In this document: positions 38,886-48,187 of the stretch, one piece after another
Position numbering within the stretch: position 1 is the stretch's first letter
How the letters are laid out: the number at the start of each line of letters is the position of its first letter
Source of the DNA: an uncultured bacterium
GTDB taxonomy: Bacteria > Bacillota > Bacilli > Lactobacillales > Lactobacillaceae
Reading direction: 5' to 3'
DNA: 64,000 bases
NCBI GenBank assembly: GCA_905214235.1
Contig: CAJMLF010000001.1
Coordinates: 62,001-126,000 of the forward strand
The notes under the pieces: generated by a model
What the model was told of the DNA's origin: nothing
Seen by the model: the letters and a program-made list of their open reading frames with translations, nothing else
Databases searched by the model: none
Made by a program: the position numbers and the translations under genes

Positions 38886-40328
38886 CTAATTTTTAACAAG
38901 ATTTAACAATGAAGCCAGCCGACAATGCCAGTCAAACGACGGTGACTTAAGAGAAGGCGGAACTCTCTTTGGTAATATTCCCGTTTCCAGCCAGTCCGCT
39001 AACTCGTGATCACAGCACCTTTCCTGTGTAGTGGACGGTTCATCAAAATAACGGAGAATAAAGTTCCGGCGGCATTCAGCAGAATGAACATAGTTGGTCA
39101 TCATCTGAAGTTGGGCAAGGCGGCGCTTCTTCCGCCGGGTAAACGCCAGCTCAACCTGGGCGGGCGTAAAATGGTGCTTAAGGTAAAAGGAAAAGAGTTG
39201 GTAGTCGGGCCCTAGTGCCTTTTCATCTACCTTTCCCCGCTGAACGGCCTGCATCAGGTCGGCTGGCGGAAGGTCAACCGTCAGCAGCTGCCGCGGCAAT
39301 TGCTCATCCCCAGGGGTGTATAGGATAACAGCAACACTTTGCTTACCGTCACGACCCGCCCGGCCAATTTCCTGGACATAATTCTCTAGGCTATCGGGAA
39401 GGTGGTAGTGAATCACGAAACGGATATTATCCTTATCAATCCCCATTCCAAAAGCACTGGTTGCACAAATCAGTTTGACCCGGTCATTCATAAACTGCTG
39501 TTGGATACGAAAACGGTCCGTCGAAGCCATTCCGGCATGGTAGGCAGCCACCCCTATTTTGGTCTGCGTATTCAGCCAGCTAGCCATTTCATTGGCTAAG
39601 CGCCGACTACTGAAATATATTATCCCCGCACCACCGAGCTGGGTTATTATCTGCAGCAAACGGGCCCTCTTTTCCTCACCGTTTTGACACTGGCCGACGG
39701 CTAAAAAGATGTTCGGCCGGTTGACCGAACGCTTTACCGTCACCACTTGATCACCTACCAGGCCAACCTTCTGAATGATATCACGGCGAACAGCCGGTGT
39801 TGCCGTGGCCGTTAACATCAAAGTAACCGGGTCCCCTAAAGCCTGACGGAGTTGCTTGAGCATTAGGTACTCGGGCCGAAAATCGGGGCCCCACTGTGAG
39901 ATGCAGTGGGCCTCGTCGATGGTCAATAGTGAAACCGGCACTCGCTGCAATGCCTTAACGACCGCCTGATTAGTCAAAAGCTCCGGCGAAGCAAAGATGA
40001 ACCGATAATTAGCTAAATTCTGGAGTAGCCGTTGACGATCAGCGCCGTAGACTTGACCCGTCAGCATGATTGCCCCCTTCTCACCCCGGCGGTGCAAACG
40101 GTCGACCTGGTCTTGCATCAAGGAGATCAATGGCGAAACAATCAATACCGTTCCGGTCATCAGGTAGCCTGGTAACTGGTATAAAAGGGACTTCCCACCA
40201 CCAGTCGGCAGGACGGCCAACGTGTTGTGACCGGCCATGATAGCTTTAACAGTTACTAGTTGACCGTCGCGAAATTCGGTAAAGCCAAAGCGGTGCCGCA
40301 ATTCCTGGTAGATTTTTTTCTCATCCAT
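38886..40328 (-). CDS. recQ: RecQ-type ATP-dependent DNA helicase
   Basis: A 480-residue helicase, short form without HRDC domain. Motif I is LAVLPTGGGKSLLYQLP, motif II TIDEAHCISQWGPDFRPEY, motif V ATSAFGMGIDKDNIRFVIH, motif VI QEIGRAGRDGK; cysteines CRRNFIL...CCDHEL form the zinc site. ATG 40328 overlaps the stop of the ypbB-like gene as ATGGATGA, behind GGGAGGGAAGAAG. The pair ypbB-recQ is conserved in Bacillota. Confidence 0.95.
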   Translation of the reverse strand: MDEKKIYQELRHRFGFTEFRDGQLVTVKAIMAGHNTLAVLPTGGGKSLLYQLPGYLMTGTVLIVSPLISLMQDQVDRLHRRGEKGAIMLTGQVYGADRQRLLQNLANYRFIFASPELLTNQAVVKALQRVPVSLLTIDEAHCISQWGPDFRPEYLMLKQLRQALGDPVTLMLTATATPAVRRDIIQKVGLVGDQVVTVKRSVNRPNIFLAVGQCQNGEEKRARLLQIITQLGGAGIIYFSSRRLANEMASWLNTQTKIGVAAYHAGMASTDRFRIQQQFMNDRVKLICATSAFGMGIDKDNIRFVIHYHLPDSLENYVQEIGRAGRDGKQSVAVILYTPGDEQLPRQLLTVDLPPADLMQAVQRGKVDEKALGPDYQLFSFYLKHHFTPAQVELAFTRRKKRRLAQLQMMTNYVHSAECRRNFILRYFDEPSTTQERCCDHELADWLETGILPKRVPPSLKSPSFDWHCRLASLLNLVKN

Positions 40329-41352
40329 CTTCTTCCCTCCCCTGGAGGATCTGGTAGAGGCGAAAGCAGAAGAAGTCGCGATTCTCATCGTGGCCCCAAC
40401 TAGTAAATTGCCAGCTGGCAACGGGCCCCTCGTACTTGTGCTTTAAATAATCTTTGTCTGGCGACGGGAGTAGTCTTTCCCATTGGTAGACTTGGGGGGC
40501 CAAAATCGCCGCAGTCAGAACGTGTTCGCGGATTGTTCCCAGCTTGAGGTGACGGCGTTGGGCAATCGCTGCCAACCCCTGCCCCTGTCTTAGCATATTG
40601 ATTGTCTGCCAACAGCTGGTTGAAAGGGGTGAGGAAGCGAGGAGGGGTTGGAGCAGCCGGGCGACTGGCCCCGTGGTGTTTTTAGCAAAGGCACTGATCC
40701 CGAGGAGGGCGTCATGGTTGATAACCATCGTTTCACCGATGTTCAGGCCTAACTCCTGGCTAACCTGGGCAATTGTCTGCCCACTGCCGTCGTGCCCTAC
40801 CAAACCAGCAAAGAAAGCCGTCACTAACTGTTCATCTTCCCCTTCAAAGGCCGTTCCCAGCAATTCAAGCTCGCGGGCAACCTGGTGGACAAGCCGCGCG
40901 GAACCATAGCGGTGAAACCAGGCCTTCACCGCCCCCTGCTCTGAATAGGGAACGTGCACGGGGACGTAGCGACGGTTGTGGTAGGCAAGTTCAGAAACGA
41001 CCTGGATTCCCAAAAGGAAGCGCTGCTCAACCCGCCTGGTGTTGGCTAGCCAGAACCAGTCAAAGAAATGGGGCTCATAGGCGGGATTTTCTTCCTGGTA
41101 GCTCACGCCAGCGGCCGTTAGCTGGACCTGATTATCATGTAAACTGATCAAGCCCGCCTTTTCCAATGCGGTGAGTTCATCGTTAAACTCGGCACGGTCC
41201 AGATCGCGCCGGCAGCCCAGCCAGTTGATAAGGGAGTACTGCTGAGCCCAGAACAAATTGGCAACTGTGGGGTGGTTTTGGCAGACGTTTTCAATCACCC
41301 GAACCCGCCGTGGCTGGTGATAGCTACACAAGTGAAGTAAAAAGTCATTCAC
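40321..41352 (-). CDS. YpbB-like helix-turn-helix protein
   Basis: A 343-residue protein with a C-terminal helix-turn-helix (SCWQTINMLRQGQGLAAIAQ then RRHLKLGTIREHVLTAAIL), the RQC-like domain found in partners of short RecQ helicases. The N-terminal two thirds are helical and poorly conserved. It probably supplies the missing accessory domain to RecQ in trans. Start GTG 41352 behind GGAGGAGTAGGCG. Confidence 0.85.
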   Translation of the reverse strand: MNDFLLHLCSYHQPRRVRVIENVCQNHPTVANLFWAQQYSLINWLGCRRDLDRAEFNDELTALEKAGLISLHDNQVQLTAAGVSYQEENPAYEPHFFDWFWLANTRRVEQRFLLGIQVVSELAYHNRRYVPVHVPYSEQGAVKAWFHRYGSARLVHQVARELELLGTAFEGEDEQLVTAFFAGLVGHDGSGQTIAQVSQELGLNIGETMVINHDALLGISAFAKNTTGPVARLLQPLLASSPLSTSCWQTINMLRQGQGLAAIAQRRHLKLGTIREHVLTAAILAPQVYQWERLLPSPDKDYLKHKYEGPVASWQFTSWGHDENRDFFCFRLYQILQGREEDG

Positions 41353-41413
41353 CGCCTACTCCTCCTTTCCTATCTACTAATAATATAATACGGTAGCAAT
41401 TTCTAAGCGCATC

Positions 41414-41451
41414 AAAAAAGCCCGTTAGCCATAAATCATCACTAGCGGGGC
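41414..41451 (-). terminator. ribU terminator
   Basis: Minus strand GCCCCGCTAG and GCTAACGGGC flank a 12-nt loop and are followed by TTTTTTG. Confidence 0.7.
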
Positions 41452-41459
41452 ATGCGAAC

Positions 41460-42038
41460 TTATTTTAATTGATGACGAAAGAGCCACTGGCGCAAGTGAC
41501 TAGCAATCAGGGCAAAGACCCCGGATACCAGTAGGCCCTTAATAATGTTAAATGGCAAAACGCCCATTGCGACCAGCTGCGCCACCGGAAGTGAAGAGCG
41601 CCAGTTCCAAACGGCCATGTATAACGGGGTCAGTACCCAGAGGTTAAGCAACGACATTACAACGGTTAAGGTAATGGTCGAAAACAAAATTCCCATCCCC
41701 ATTTGCCGCTTGAAGGACCAGCCGCGTTGCAGCCAGACAAAGCAGAACGGTAACAGGATGGCCAAGGAAGAAACGAAGTCACCAAAGATTCCAATTAGTT
41801 CACCAACCGAAAAGCCATGAACCATTGCGTGAATCAAGCACTTAATAAAGGCGATTACCACCCCTGCAAAGGGTCCGTAGATGTATCCACCGAGGAGAAC
41901 CGGAATATCCGAAAAGTCAATTTTCAAATAAGACGCCACCGGAATGATTGGAAACTCAAATAACATCAAAATAAAGCCGAGGGCCCCTAAGCAGGCAACA
42001 CCAACCATCCGTTGAATTCGTTGATGTGAAACTGTCAT
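41460..42038 (-). CDS. ribU: Riboflavin ECF transporter substrate-binding component
   Basis: A 192-residue integral membrane protein with six hydrophobic segments, the S component of an ECF transporter. Family features are VACLGALGFILMLFEFPI, YLKIDFSDIPVLLGGYIYGP and the A-rich helix for EcfT contact. It takes up riboflavin with the shared EcfAA'T module encoded elsewhere. An FMN riboswitch with a terminator lies immediately upstream, which fixes the substrate. Confidence 0.95.
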   Translation of the reverse strand: MTVSHQRIQRMVGVACLGALGFILMLFEFPIIPVASYLKIDFSDIPVLLGGYIYGPFAGVVIAFIKCLIHAMVHGFSVGELIGIFGDFVSSLAILLPFCFVWLQRGWSFKRQMGMGILFSTITLTVVMSLLNLWVLTPLYMAVWNWRSSLPVAQLVAMGVLPFNIIKGLLVSGVFALIASHLRQWLFRHQLK

Positions 42039-42084
42039 AAATAAACAACCTCCAATGAGATTGCCTTCAGTTGGCTTCCCTATG

Positions 42085-42120
42085 AAAAAAGCGCTGTCAA
42101 CAAGTTGTCAACAACGCTTT
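42085..42120 (-). terminator. Riboswitch-controlled terminator of ribU
   Basis: Minus strand AAAGCGTTGT and ACAGCGCTTT form the outer stem, CAAC/GTTG the inner one, followed by TTTTTTC. It lies between the FMN aptamer and the ribU start. Confidence 0.85.
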
Positions 42121-42132
42121 CATTATAGAAAT

Positions 42133-42245
42133 CTTCTCTATACCAGACTTTACTGTCGGCATTGGAATTTCACCAAATTCAACCGTTCACACGGGTTGCG
42201 GGCTGTCACCGCCGGTCGGGAATTACACCCTGCCTTGAAGACAAT
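42133..42245 (-). promoter_or_regulatory. FMN riboswitch (RFN element)
   Basis: On the minus strand the conserved aptamer segments appear in order: AAGGCAGGGTGTAATTCCCG, ACCGGCGGTGACAGCCCGC, a variable stem, GGTGAAATTCCAATGCCGAC and AGTAAAGTCTGGTATAGAGA. It is followed by an intrinsic terminator, so FMN binding is expected to shut off ribU by premature termination. Confidence 0.96.
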
Positions 42246-42364
42246 TCGTAATATTTTCTAATTAAATTATACCGGCGATTGGTCATCATGTCAACGCATT
42301 CACCCTTGACCCTAATCAGATGTTAGCGCCAATTGCCTCCTTGTGAAAGAGTAAACGTCTCTAC

Positions 42365-43081
42365 CTAAAGTTGTTTTAACTTTTTCACTTCTTCCGGCCG
42401 GAGCTCCCGGAATTCACCGGGTTGAACTCCTTGCAAGTTCAAGAAGCCATAACTTTCCCGGTGGAGTTTAATTACCGGGTGCCCCACTGCTTCCAGCATG
42501 CGCTTAACCTGGTGGTAATGCCCCTCGTGAATTGTTAATTGAACAATACTCGTCTTCTTGACCCGGTCACTCTCTTTCAAGCGCGACTTAGCCGGCTTGG
42601 TCTTGCGCCCATCAAGCTTGACTCCCAAGCGAAGCTGCTTCAAGTCATTGTTAGAAACCAGGCCCTCAACCTTGGCAATGTAGGTCTTAGCAACCTCAAA
42701 CTTGGGGTGCATGAGTTTGTTAGCGAGTGCACCGTCATTTGTAAGGAGCAAAATACCTGTGGTGTCGTAATCCAACCGCCCCACTGGATAGATCCGTTCG
42801 TCAACGCCTTCTTCACGCAAAATGTCAACAACCGTCCGCCGCCCTTTTTCATCGTGGGCAGACGAGATTACCTCCCGGGGCTTATTCAGCAGGAAGTAAA
42901 CGTGTTTTTCACGGTGGATGGGGACCCCATCGACTTCCACCTTGTCCCTACTGCTGACCTTGGTACCTAGTGTCCGCACAGTCTGGCCATTAACCTGAAC
43001 ATGGCCACTGGCAATTAGCTTTTCCGATGCACGGCGGGAGGCCACACCAGCCTCTGCCATTACCTTTTGTAAACGTTCCAT
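42365..43081 (-). CDS. rluB: 23S rRNA pseudouridine synthase RluB-type
   Basis: A 238-residue enzyme with an N-terminal S4 domain (ERLQKVMAEAGVASRRASEK) and a catalytic domain with the aspartate in VGRLDYDTTGILLLTNDGAL, then HEGHYHQVKRMLEAVGHPVI. It overlaps scpB by TAATG, in the conserved scpA-scpB-rluB cluster. Confidence 0.95.
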   Translation of the reverse strand: MERLQKVMAEAGVASRRASEKLIASGHVQVNGQTVRTLGTKVSSRDKVEVDGVPIHREKHVYFLLNKPREVISSAHDEKGRRTVVDILREEGVDERIYPVGRLDYDTTGILLLTNDGALANKLMHPKFEVAKTYIAKVEGLVSNNDLKQLRLGVKLDGRKTKPAKSRLKESDRVKKTSIVQLTIHEGHYHQVKRMLEAVGHPVIKLHRESYGFLNLQGVQPGEFRELRPEEVKKLKQL

Positions 43082-43686
43082 TACTTATCCTCCTGACGTT
43101 TCTCACGTGATTGCAAAGCCGTCAAAAACAGGTCCCCACTTACCTGGTCGGGGGCGAGTTCACTTTCTGCTGGCAACGGTGGCAGGTCATCCAGCGAAGT
43201 TAGCCCAAAGTAGTCCAGAAAGTTCGTGGTGGTAACGTACAGAAACGGTCGACCGGGAGCATCCAACCGGCCTTTGGTATCAATCAGGCCGCGGACCATT
43301 AACTTTTGTAAGGATCCCGAACTCTGCACGCCACGGATATCGTCAATTTCTAACCGGGTAATCGGCTGCCGGTAGGCGACAATCGCCAACGTTTCCAACA
43401 GGGCCGTCGTTAGGGGGACGGTCAATGGGACCTCAAAATAGTGCTTGATTACCGGTGCCAACGCCTGCTTTGTGGCGAGCCGGTAAGTTTCGTCACTTTT
43501 CAAAAGCACGAGGGCACAGTGTGGATCCGCCTGGTAGCGCTGGGCAAGGTCACTAAGTAGTTTCCGGATTGCGGGTTTCATAAAGCCAGTAATCTTGGCC
43601 AAGTCACCCAGGGTAATTCCTTCATCCCCACTAATAAACAATAGTCCTTCAATCTGTGCCTGATTTGTCAACTGATTGTTCGTCAA
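43081..43686 (-). CDS. scpB: Segregation and condensation protein B
   Basis: A 201-residue winged-helix subunit of the SMC condensin. ALLETLAIVAYRQPITRLEI, DDIRGVQSSGSLQKLMVRGL and RPFLYVTTTNFLDYFGL are diagnostic. The start is TTG 43686, 9 nt after GGAGGG and inside scpA (38-nt overlap). Confidence 0.96.
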   Translation of the reverse strand: MTNNQLTNQAQIEGLLFISGDEGITLGDLAKITGFMKPAIRKLLSDLAQRYQADPHCALVLLKSDETYRLATKQALAPVIKHYFEVPLTVPLTTALLETLAIVAYRQPITRLEIDDIRGVQSSGSLQKLMVRGLIDTKGRLDAPGRPFLYVTTTNFLDYFGLTSLDDLPPLPAESELAPDQVSGDLFLTALQSREKRQEDK

Positions 43687-44437
43687 TCTTGGGTCCCTCC
43701 GTTAGTATGATTGGTCCAAAAAGTTCCGCTTGCTGCAAGTTGATCCGCCGGTGCCGACTCAGTTCCAGGATGGCAAGGAAGGTGGTGACCAGGCTGTCAC
43801 GTGTCCGGTCGTTCTCAAACAGGGTGGTAAACCGGACCGGTCCCTTCTTCACCTGCTTTACCACGTCCCCCATCCGTTGGGCAACGCTCACCTTCTCTGC
43901 CGCGACCGTTTCTACCAGGGGCTGGTTGAGGCGGCGGTTCTTAAGAACCTGGGCATAGGCGGCCTGAAGCTGGTCAATTGTTACTCCCGGTTCAACGTGC
44001 GCCGCAATTAATTCGCGCGGGACGTGCATTGCCGGACGGGTAAATTCTTGCTGGCGGAAGCTTTCCTTATTCTTTAACTCCCCCGCCGCCTTCTTATAGC
44101 GTTGGTATTCGAGAAGCTGGTCAACTAATTCCTGGCGGGGATCAATTTCGTCCTCCTCAGCTTCTTCCTCGTCCACGGGTGGTTTAGGCAGTAACATCTG
44201 ACTCTTAATGTTCATCAAGGTCGCCGTCATCACGAAATAATCACCAGCCACCTCCAAGCGGTGTGACTGACGCTGGTGAAGATAGTCCATGTACTGGGAA
44301 GTAATGGTGACGATTTTAATGTCATAAATATCCATCTTGTTTTCCTTGATCAAGTGTAAAAGAAGGTCCAGGGGGCCCTCAAAGTCAGGAATCTTGATTA
44401 CCGGTTGGTAAGGATGTTCTGTCAGTGGTTTACTCAT
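43649..44437 (-). CDS. scpA: Segregation and condensation protein A
   Basis: A 262-residue kleisin of the SMC-ScpAB complex. The N-terminal motif IPDFEGPLDLLLHLIKENKM and the C-terminal VTTFLAILELSRHRRINLQQ bridge SMC heads; an acidic central stretch (DEEEAEEDEIDP) lies between. It overlaps ribT by 8 nt and scpB by 38 nt. Confidence 0.97.
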   Translation of the reverse strand: MSKPLTEHPYQPVIKIPDFEGPLDLLLHLIKENKMDIYDIKIVTITSQYMDYLHQRQSHRLEVAGDYFVMTATLMNIKSQMLLPKPPVDEEEAEEDEIDPRQELVDQLLEYQRYKKAAGELKNKESFRQQEFTRPAMHVPRELIAAHVEPGVTIDQLQAAYAQVLKNRRLNQPLVETVAAEKVSVAQRMGDVVKQVKKGPVRFTTLFENDRTRDSLVTTFLAILELSRHRRINLQQAELFGPIILTEGPKIDEQSVDKSGTD

Positions 44438-44786
44438 GGTTCTTCTCCCAAACTGTTATCAGCGGTTGCGTTACTAGTGTCCCCATCAGTCTTTTTTGCG
44501 GGTACTGCTCCTTAATGGCATCCAGCAGCGCGTAAACGTTTCTGCCTGACCGTTCACTCGGGGTGAAGGAGATCTGCCGGAGTAGGACATAGCTCTCCCC
44601 CTCCTCGAGAATCACAACGGCAATGAAGTGGTTATCCTCTTCGTCCTTCCACAGGTAAATGGGGAAATGCCGGGTCACCGCGTTGTGCAGTTCCTCGGTA
44701 AAGCGATCATAGTTATGCAGTTCAGGCAACAGCGAAAGCAGGCCCATGGCAATTTTTTCGTAATCCTTCCGGTAGCGAACTAGCAA
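44430..44786 (-). CDS. ribT: RibT-like GNAT-fold protein
   Basis: A 118-residue protein beginning MLVRYRKDYEKIAMGLLSLL, which matches the RibT family (historically named for its place in the Bacillus riboflavin operon; GNAT fold). VAVVILEEGESYVLLRQISF forms the central sheet, but the acetyl-CoA loop is less typical (TPSERSGRNVY), so catalytic activity is uncertain. The start is TTG 44786 behind GGAGTGATTAC. It sits in the conserved xerD-ribT-scpA order. Confidence 0.85.
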   Translation of the reverse strand: MLVRYRKDYEKIAMGLLSLLPELHNYDRFTEELHNAVTRHFPIYLWKDEEDNHFIAVVILEEGESYVLLRQISFTPSERSGRNVYALLDAIKEQYPQKRLMGTLVTQPLITVWEKNHE

Positions 44787-44798
44787 GTAATCACTCCT

Positions 44799-45686
44799 TT
44801 ATAAATGTGGCTGGTGCTGGCGGTAACTGTTCACCAGTTCCTGGGGACTCATCTTCAAATGGGGCTTCAGCATCCGCATTTCACTGTTACCAAGCATTGC
44901 CTGAATGAGGCGACTGTCGGCCCCGTTGTTCAGTAAACGCACCGCAAAGGAATAGCGGAGCGTCTGGGGAGTAACCGTCTTGTCAATCTGGGCAACCCTG
45001 ACCAACTGCTTGAGGTTCTTCCAAACCCCCTGGCGAGTGAGGCGGTGGCCATGTGCATTCACAAAGACAGCGTCCTCATCTGGTCCCGCCAGTTTTTCGC
45101 GAACCCTGGTCAAATACTCCTGTAAACTACCACTGGCCGCTGTACTCAAGGGGATCAGCCGTTCCTGCTTACTACCGGCCCCAGACCGAACCATCTGAAT
45201 GTCTAAGTGCAAGTCTTTTAGCGACAGCTGGACGAGCTCGCTAACCCGCATTCCGGTAGCGGCCATCACTAGTAACATTGCATGATCACGACAACCCAGG
45301 AGGGTCGTCTTATCCGGGGCCTGCAGAAGGCGTTGCGTTTCACCCTCCGTCAGGATTTCCGGTGGTTGGGGAGTTGCTGGTTGAACATTATCCACCAGTT
45401 CCAGGGGATTAAACCGCAGTCCCCGGTGACGAATCAGGTAGCGGTAAAAGCGGCGCAGTGCCGAGAGAAGGCGATTGATAGTGGCTGCCGACCGGCCCCG
45501 GTCCTTCAGATTGGTGATGAGGTCCATGATGGCATATTGGTCAACTTTTTCCCACTCTGTGATCTGGTGGTCCCCTTTAAAAAAAGCCGCCGCCTGCTTC
45601 AAATCCCGTTGGTAGCTTTCCAGGGTATTTGCTGCTAACCCCGCGTTTTTTAAATACTGAATGTAAGTAGCTACAACATCGTCCAT
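44799..45686 (-). CDS. xerD: Site-specific tyrosine recombinase XerD
   Basis: A 295-residue recombinase for chromosome dimer resolution. SAM-like domain YLKNAGLAANTLESYQRDLK; catalytic R in MAATGMRVSELVQ, and TPQTLRYSFAVRLLNNGADS. Unusual features: the HxxR histidine position reads Q (PQTLRYSFA) and the region after it reads MLGNSEMRMLKPHLKMSP, with no clear GH or tyrosine as in ITSTYLH. This copy may therefore be a variant with altered active site even though its position in the xerD-scpAB cluster is standard. Confidence 0.85.
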   Translation of the reverse strand: MDDVVATYIQYLKNAGLAANTLESYQRDLKQAAAFFKGDHQITEWEKVDQYAIMDLITNLKDRGRSAATINRLLSALRRFYRYLIRHRGLRFNPLELVDNVQPATPQPPEILTEGETQRLLQAPDKTTLLGCRDHAMLLVMAATGMRVSELVQLSLKDLHLDIQMVRSGAGSKQERLIPLSTAASGSLQEYLTRVREKLAGPDEDAVFVNAHGHRLTRQGVWKNLKQLVRVAQIDKTVTPQTLRYSFAVRLLNNGADSRLIQAMLGNSEMRMLKPHLKMSPQELVNSYRQHQPHL

Positions 45687-46567
45687 TACTGGTCATTCTT
45701 TTCCAAAAGAATCAGCTGACCATTTTCTTCCTTAACTAGCCGTTCCTTTAACAGGTGTCCCACCGCCCGCTTAAACTGGCCCTTGGAAATGCCAAAGACC
45801 TGACGAATAATCTGGGGATCTGTCTTGTCAGTGTAGGGAAGCCGGTGGTTTAGGTTGTGGTCAAGCATTGTCAAAAGCATCTGGGCATCTTCACCAATGG
45901 CCTGGTATGCACGGGGCTTGAGTGAGAGATTCAAACTACCATGAGCGGACAGACCGATTACCCGGGCCTTAACCCGTTGACCAAGCCGGGGTTCCTGGTC
46001 CCGCTCACTAGGATGAATGAAGCCCAGGTGGTAATCATCGGTGATCACATGGGTCCCATTCAGCTTGAGACGGTAAACGGTAGCCATCATATCCCGGTTT
46101 AGGAGTCTTTTGCTAGGCGCCACGGAAATCGTGTTATAGATTGCGTCGTCTGCTAATTTCCCCCAAATTCGGTCCTTACTATCGACCTGCAGGGCCATTA
46201 ATAGCCGGTCACCAGGCTGGGGCCAGAGGTGCTTTAGTTCTGGTAGATCATCCAGGGAAACAACAATATCCTTATTGGGGAGACCAATGTCGACAAATAC
46301 TCCCAGGTCACGACGGACACTGACAACCGTGCCATAGTCATAGTGGTCAACTTGGACCGTTGGTATATGCGCACAGGTCATCTGTAACTGGTGATCTTCA
46401 TTTTCATAAACGAAGCCGCGGACCTGGCCCCCAATGTGAAGGACTTGCGGGCTCTCCACTTTAGGTAGCCGGCAAGTCTGACCGTTGCGGTCCGGTTGGA
46501 CAAAGTAGTCCTGCTCATTTTCATCAATCATCACCGCGGAAACAACTTTTCCTAATGCTGAATTCAT
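45686..46567 (-). CDS. cvfB: S1-domain RNA-binding protein CvfB
   Basis: A 293-residue protein with S1-like domains (DYGTVVSVRRDLGVFVDIGL, LGQRVKARVIGLSAHGSLNL) and a C-terminal winged helix (QVFGISKGQFKRAVGHLLKE). CvfB of staphylococci influences virulence and antisense RNA; the general role is RNA binding. It overlaps xerD as TAATG. Confidence 0.92.
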   Translation of the reverse strand: MNSALGKVVSAVMIDENEQDYFVQPDRNGQTCRLPKVESPQVLHIGGQVRGFVYENEDHQLQMTCAHIPTVQVDHYDYGTVVSVRRDLGVFVDIGLPNKDIVVSLDDLPELKHLWPQPGDRLLMALQVDSKDRIWGKLADDAIYNTISVAPSKRLLNRDMMATVYRLKLNGTHVITDDYHLGFIHPSERDQEPRLGQRVKARVIGLSAHGSLNLSLKPRAYQAIGEDAQMLLTMLDHNLNHRLPYTDKTDPQIIRQVFGISKGQFKRAVGHLLKERLVKEENGQLILLEKNDQ

Positions 46568-46650
46568 ATTTTACCCCGTTCTTTATTTTTATAGTACTGC
46601 CTATTATTTTACACGGCCACACTTGGTTTGACCAGAACTGCTTTTTACAC

Positions 46651-46683
46651 AAAAAAGAGCTAAGCAATGCCTAGCTCTTTTTA
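46651..46683 (-). terminator. pyk terminator
   Basis: Minus strand AAAGAGCTA and TTAGCTCTTTTTT enclose a loop of about 8 nt, 20 nt after the pyk stop. Confidence 0.88.
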
Positions 46684-46701
46684 TCTCAAATTAACTATTG
46701 A

Positions 46702-48123
46702 TTAGTCAATCGTCTTAACACGCATCATGTTAGTTGCGCCTGGTACACCCAGCGGAACACCGGCAACGATGATGATCTTGTCACCCTTCTTAGCAAAGCC
46801 AAGTTCAACGGCCTTTTGAGCAGCGAGGTCAAACATCTTATCAGTGTCCTTCATTTCGTCAACAACGTAAGGTTGAACACCCCAGTTGATCATCAGGCCC
46901 CGTTCAACCCGTTCGTTAGGAGTAAGGGCAACGATGTCGGCGTTTGGACGGTACTTAGAAATCATCTTAGCGGTGTAACCAGAAGCAGTGTAAGCAACGA
47001 TGGTGTGGATGTCTAAGTCCTTAGCAGCGTTGGATACAGCGGAACCAATGGTTTCAGTTACGTCAGACTTATCCCAGTCAAAGGTTTCAGTACCGAATTC
47101 CCAAAGGTGGTTTTCAGCCTTAATGTCAATGGCGTTCATCATGGCAACAGATTCTACAGGGTAGTCACCGTTGGCACTTTCACCAGAAAGCATGGTTGCG
47201 TCAGTACCATCAAAGACGGCGTTAGCAACGTCAGAAACTTCGGCACGAGTTGGCCGTGGGTTTTCTTGCATGGAGTCCAGCATTTGGGTAGCAGTGATAA
47301 CTGGCTTACCTAATTCGTTGCACCGCTTGATCATGTGCTTTTGAACGATTGGCACGTTTTCAGCAGGAATTTCAACCCCCATGTCACCACGAGGAACCAT
47401 CAGACCATCAGCAACTTCAATGATTGCTTCAAAGTTGTCGATACCTTCTTGTGATTCAATCTTTGGGAAGATTTGAACGTCTTCCATGTTCTTTTCCTTG
47501 AGAAGTTCACGAATGTCAAGGACATCTTGTGGCTTCCGAACGAAGGATGCGGAAATGAAGTTGATCTTGTTGTCAAGACCAAAGCGAATGTCGCTGGAGT
47601 CCTTCTTGGTGATTCCTGGCAGGTTGATAGAAACACCAGGAGCGTTAACACCCTTCCGGGAACCAAGGACACCGTGGTTCAATACCTTGCAGACCAGTTC
47701 CTTGTTAGCGTCATCCTTTTCTTCGATTTGCATGTCAATCAGACCATCATCGAAGAGAACGTGACCACCAACGTGGGTGTCATCGTACAGGCCTGGGTAG
47801 GTAACAGCAATCTTGTCATGCGTACCTTCAATAGAATCATCCATTGAAATCCGTACTTCATCACCAATGTTGTATTCGATCTTACCTTCCTTTTGAACGG
47901 TAGTCCGAATTTCAGCACCCTTAGTATCAAGCATGATACCAACGTGCTTGCCGGTGATTTCTTCGGCCTTCTTAACGTTTTGCATCCGGCCCAGGTGTTC
48001 TGGGTGGTCACCGTGTGAGAAGTTGAAGCGGAAAACATTTGCGCCCGCTTGGATCAACTTAACGATTGTATCAACATCAGTACTTGCAGGACCAAGCGTA
48101 CTTACAATCTTGGTTTTCTTCAT
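46702..48123 (-). CDS. pyk: Pyruvate kinase
   Basis: A 473-residue glycolytic enzyme making ATP and pyruvate from phosphoenolpyruvate. KIVSTLGPASTDVDTIVKLI, the active-site region IFPKIESQEGIDNFEAIIEV with DGLMVPRGDMGVEIP, and the C-terminal domain are present. It lacks the extra PEP-utiliser-like C-terminal domain carried by many homofermentative lactobacilli (about 585 residues). dnaE is directly upstream with no pfkA. ATG 48123 follows AAAGGAGAGATTCATTT. Confidence 0.97.
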   Translation of the reverse strand: MKKTKIVSTLGPASTDVDTIVKLIQAGANVFRFNFSHGDHPEHLGRMQNVKKAEEITGKHVGIMLDTKGAEIRTTVQKEGKIEYNIGDEVRISMDDSIEGTHDKIAVTYPGLYDDTHVGGHVLFDDGLIDMQIEEKDDANKELVCKVLNHGVLGSRKGVNAPGVSINLPGITKKDSSDIRFGLDNKINFISASFVRKPQDVLDIRELLKEKNMEDVQIFPKIESQEGIDNFEAIIEVADGLMVPRGDMGVEIPAENVPIVQKHMIKRCNELGKPVITATQMLDSMQENPRPTRAEVSDVANAVFDGTDATMLSGESANGDYPVESVAMMNAIDIKAENHLWEFGTETFDWDKSDVTETIGSAVSNAAKDLDIHTIVAYTASGYTAKMISKYRPNADIVALTPNERVERGLMINWGVQPYVVDEMKDTDKMFDLAAQKAVELGFAKKGDKIIIVAGVPLGVPGATNMMRVKTID

Positions 48124-48187
48124 AAATGAATCTCTCCTTTGCATTTATGCATCAACTGCGGTCTGCCATTTGCATCCCTCATTTGCA

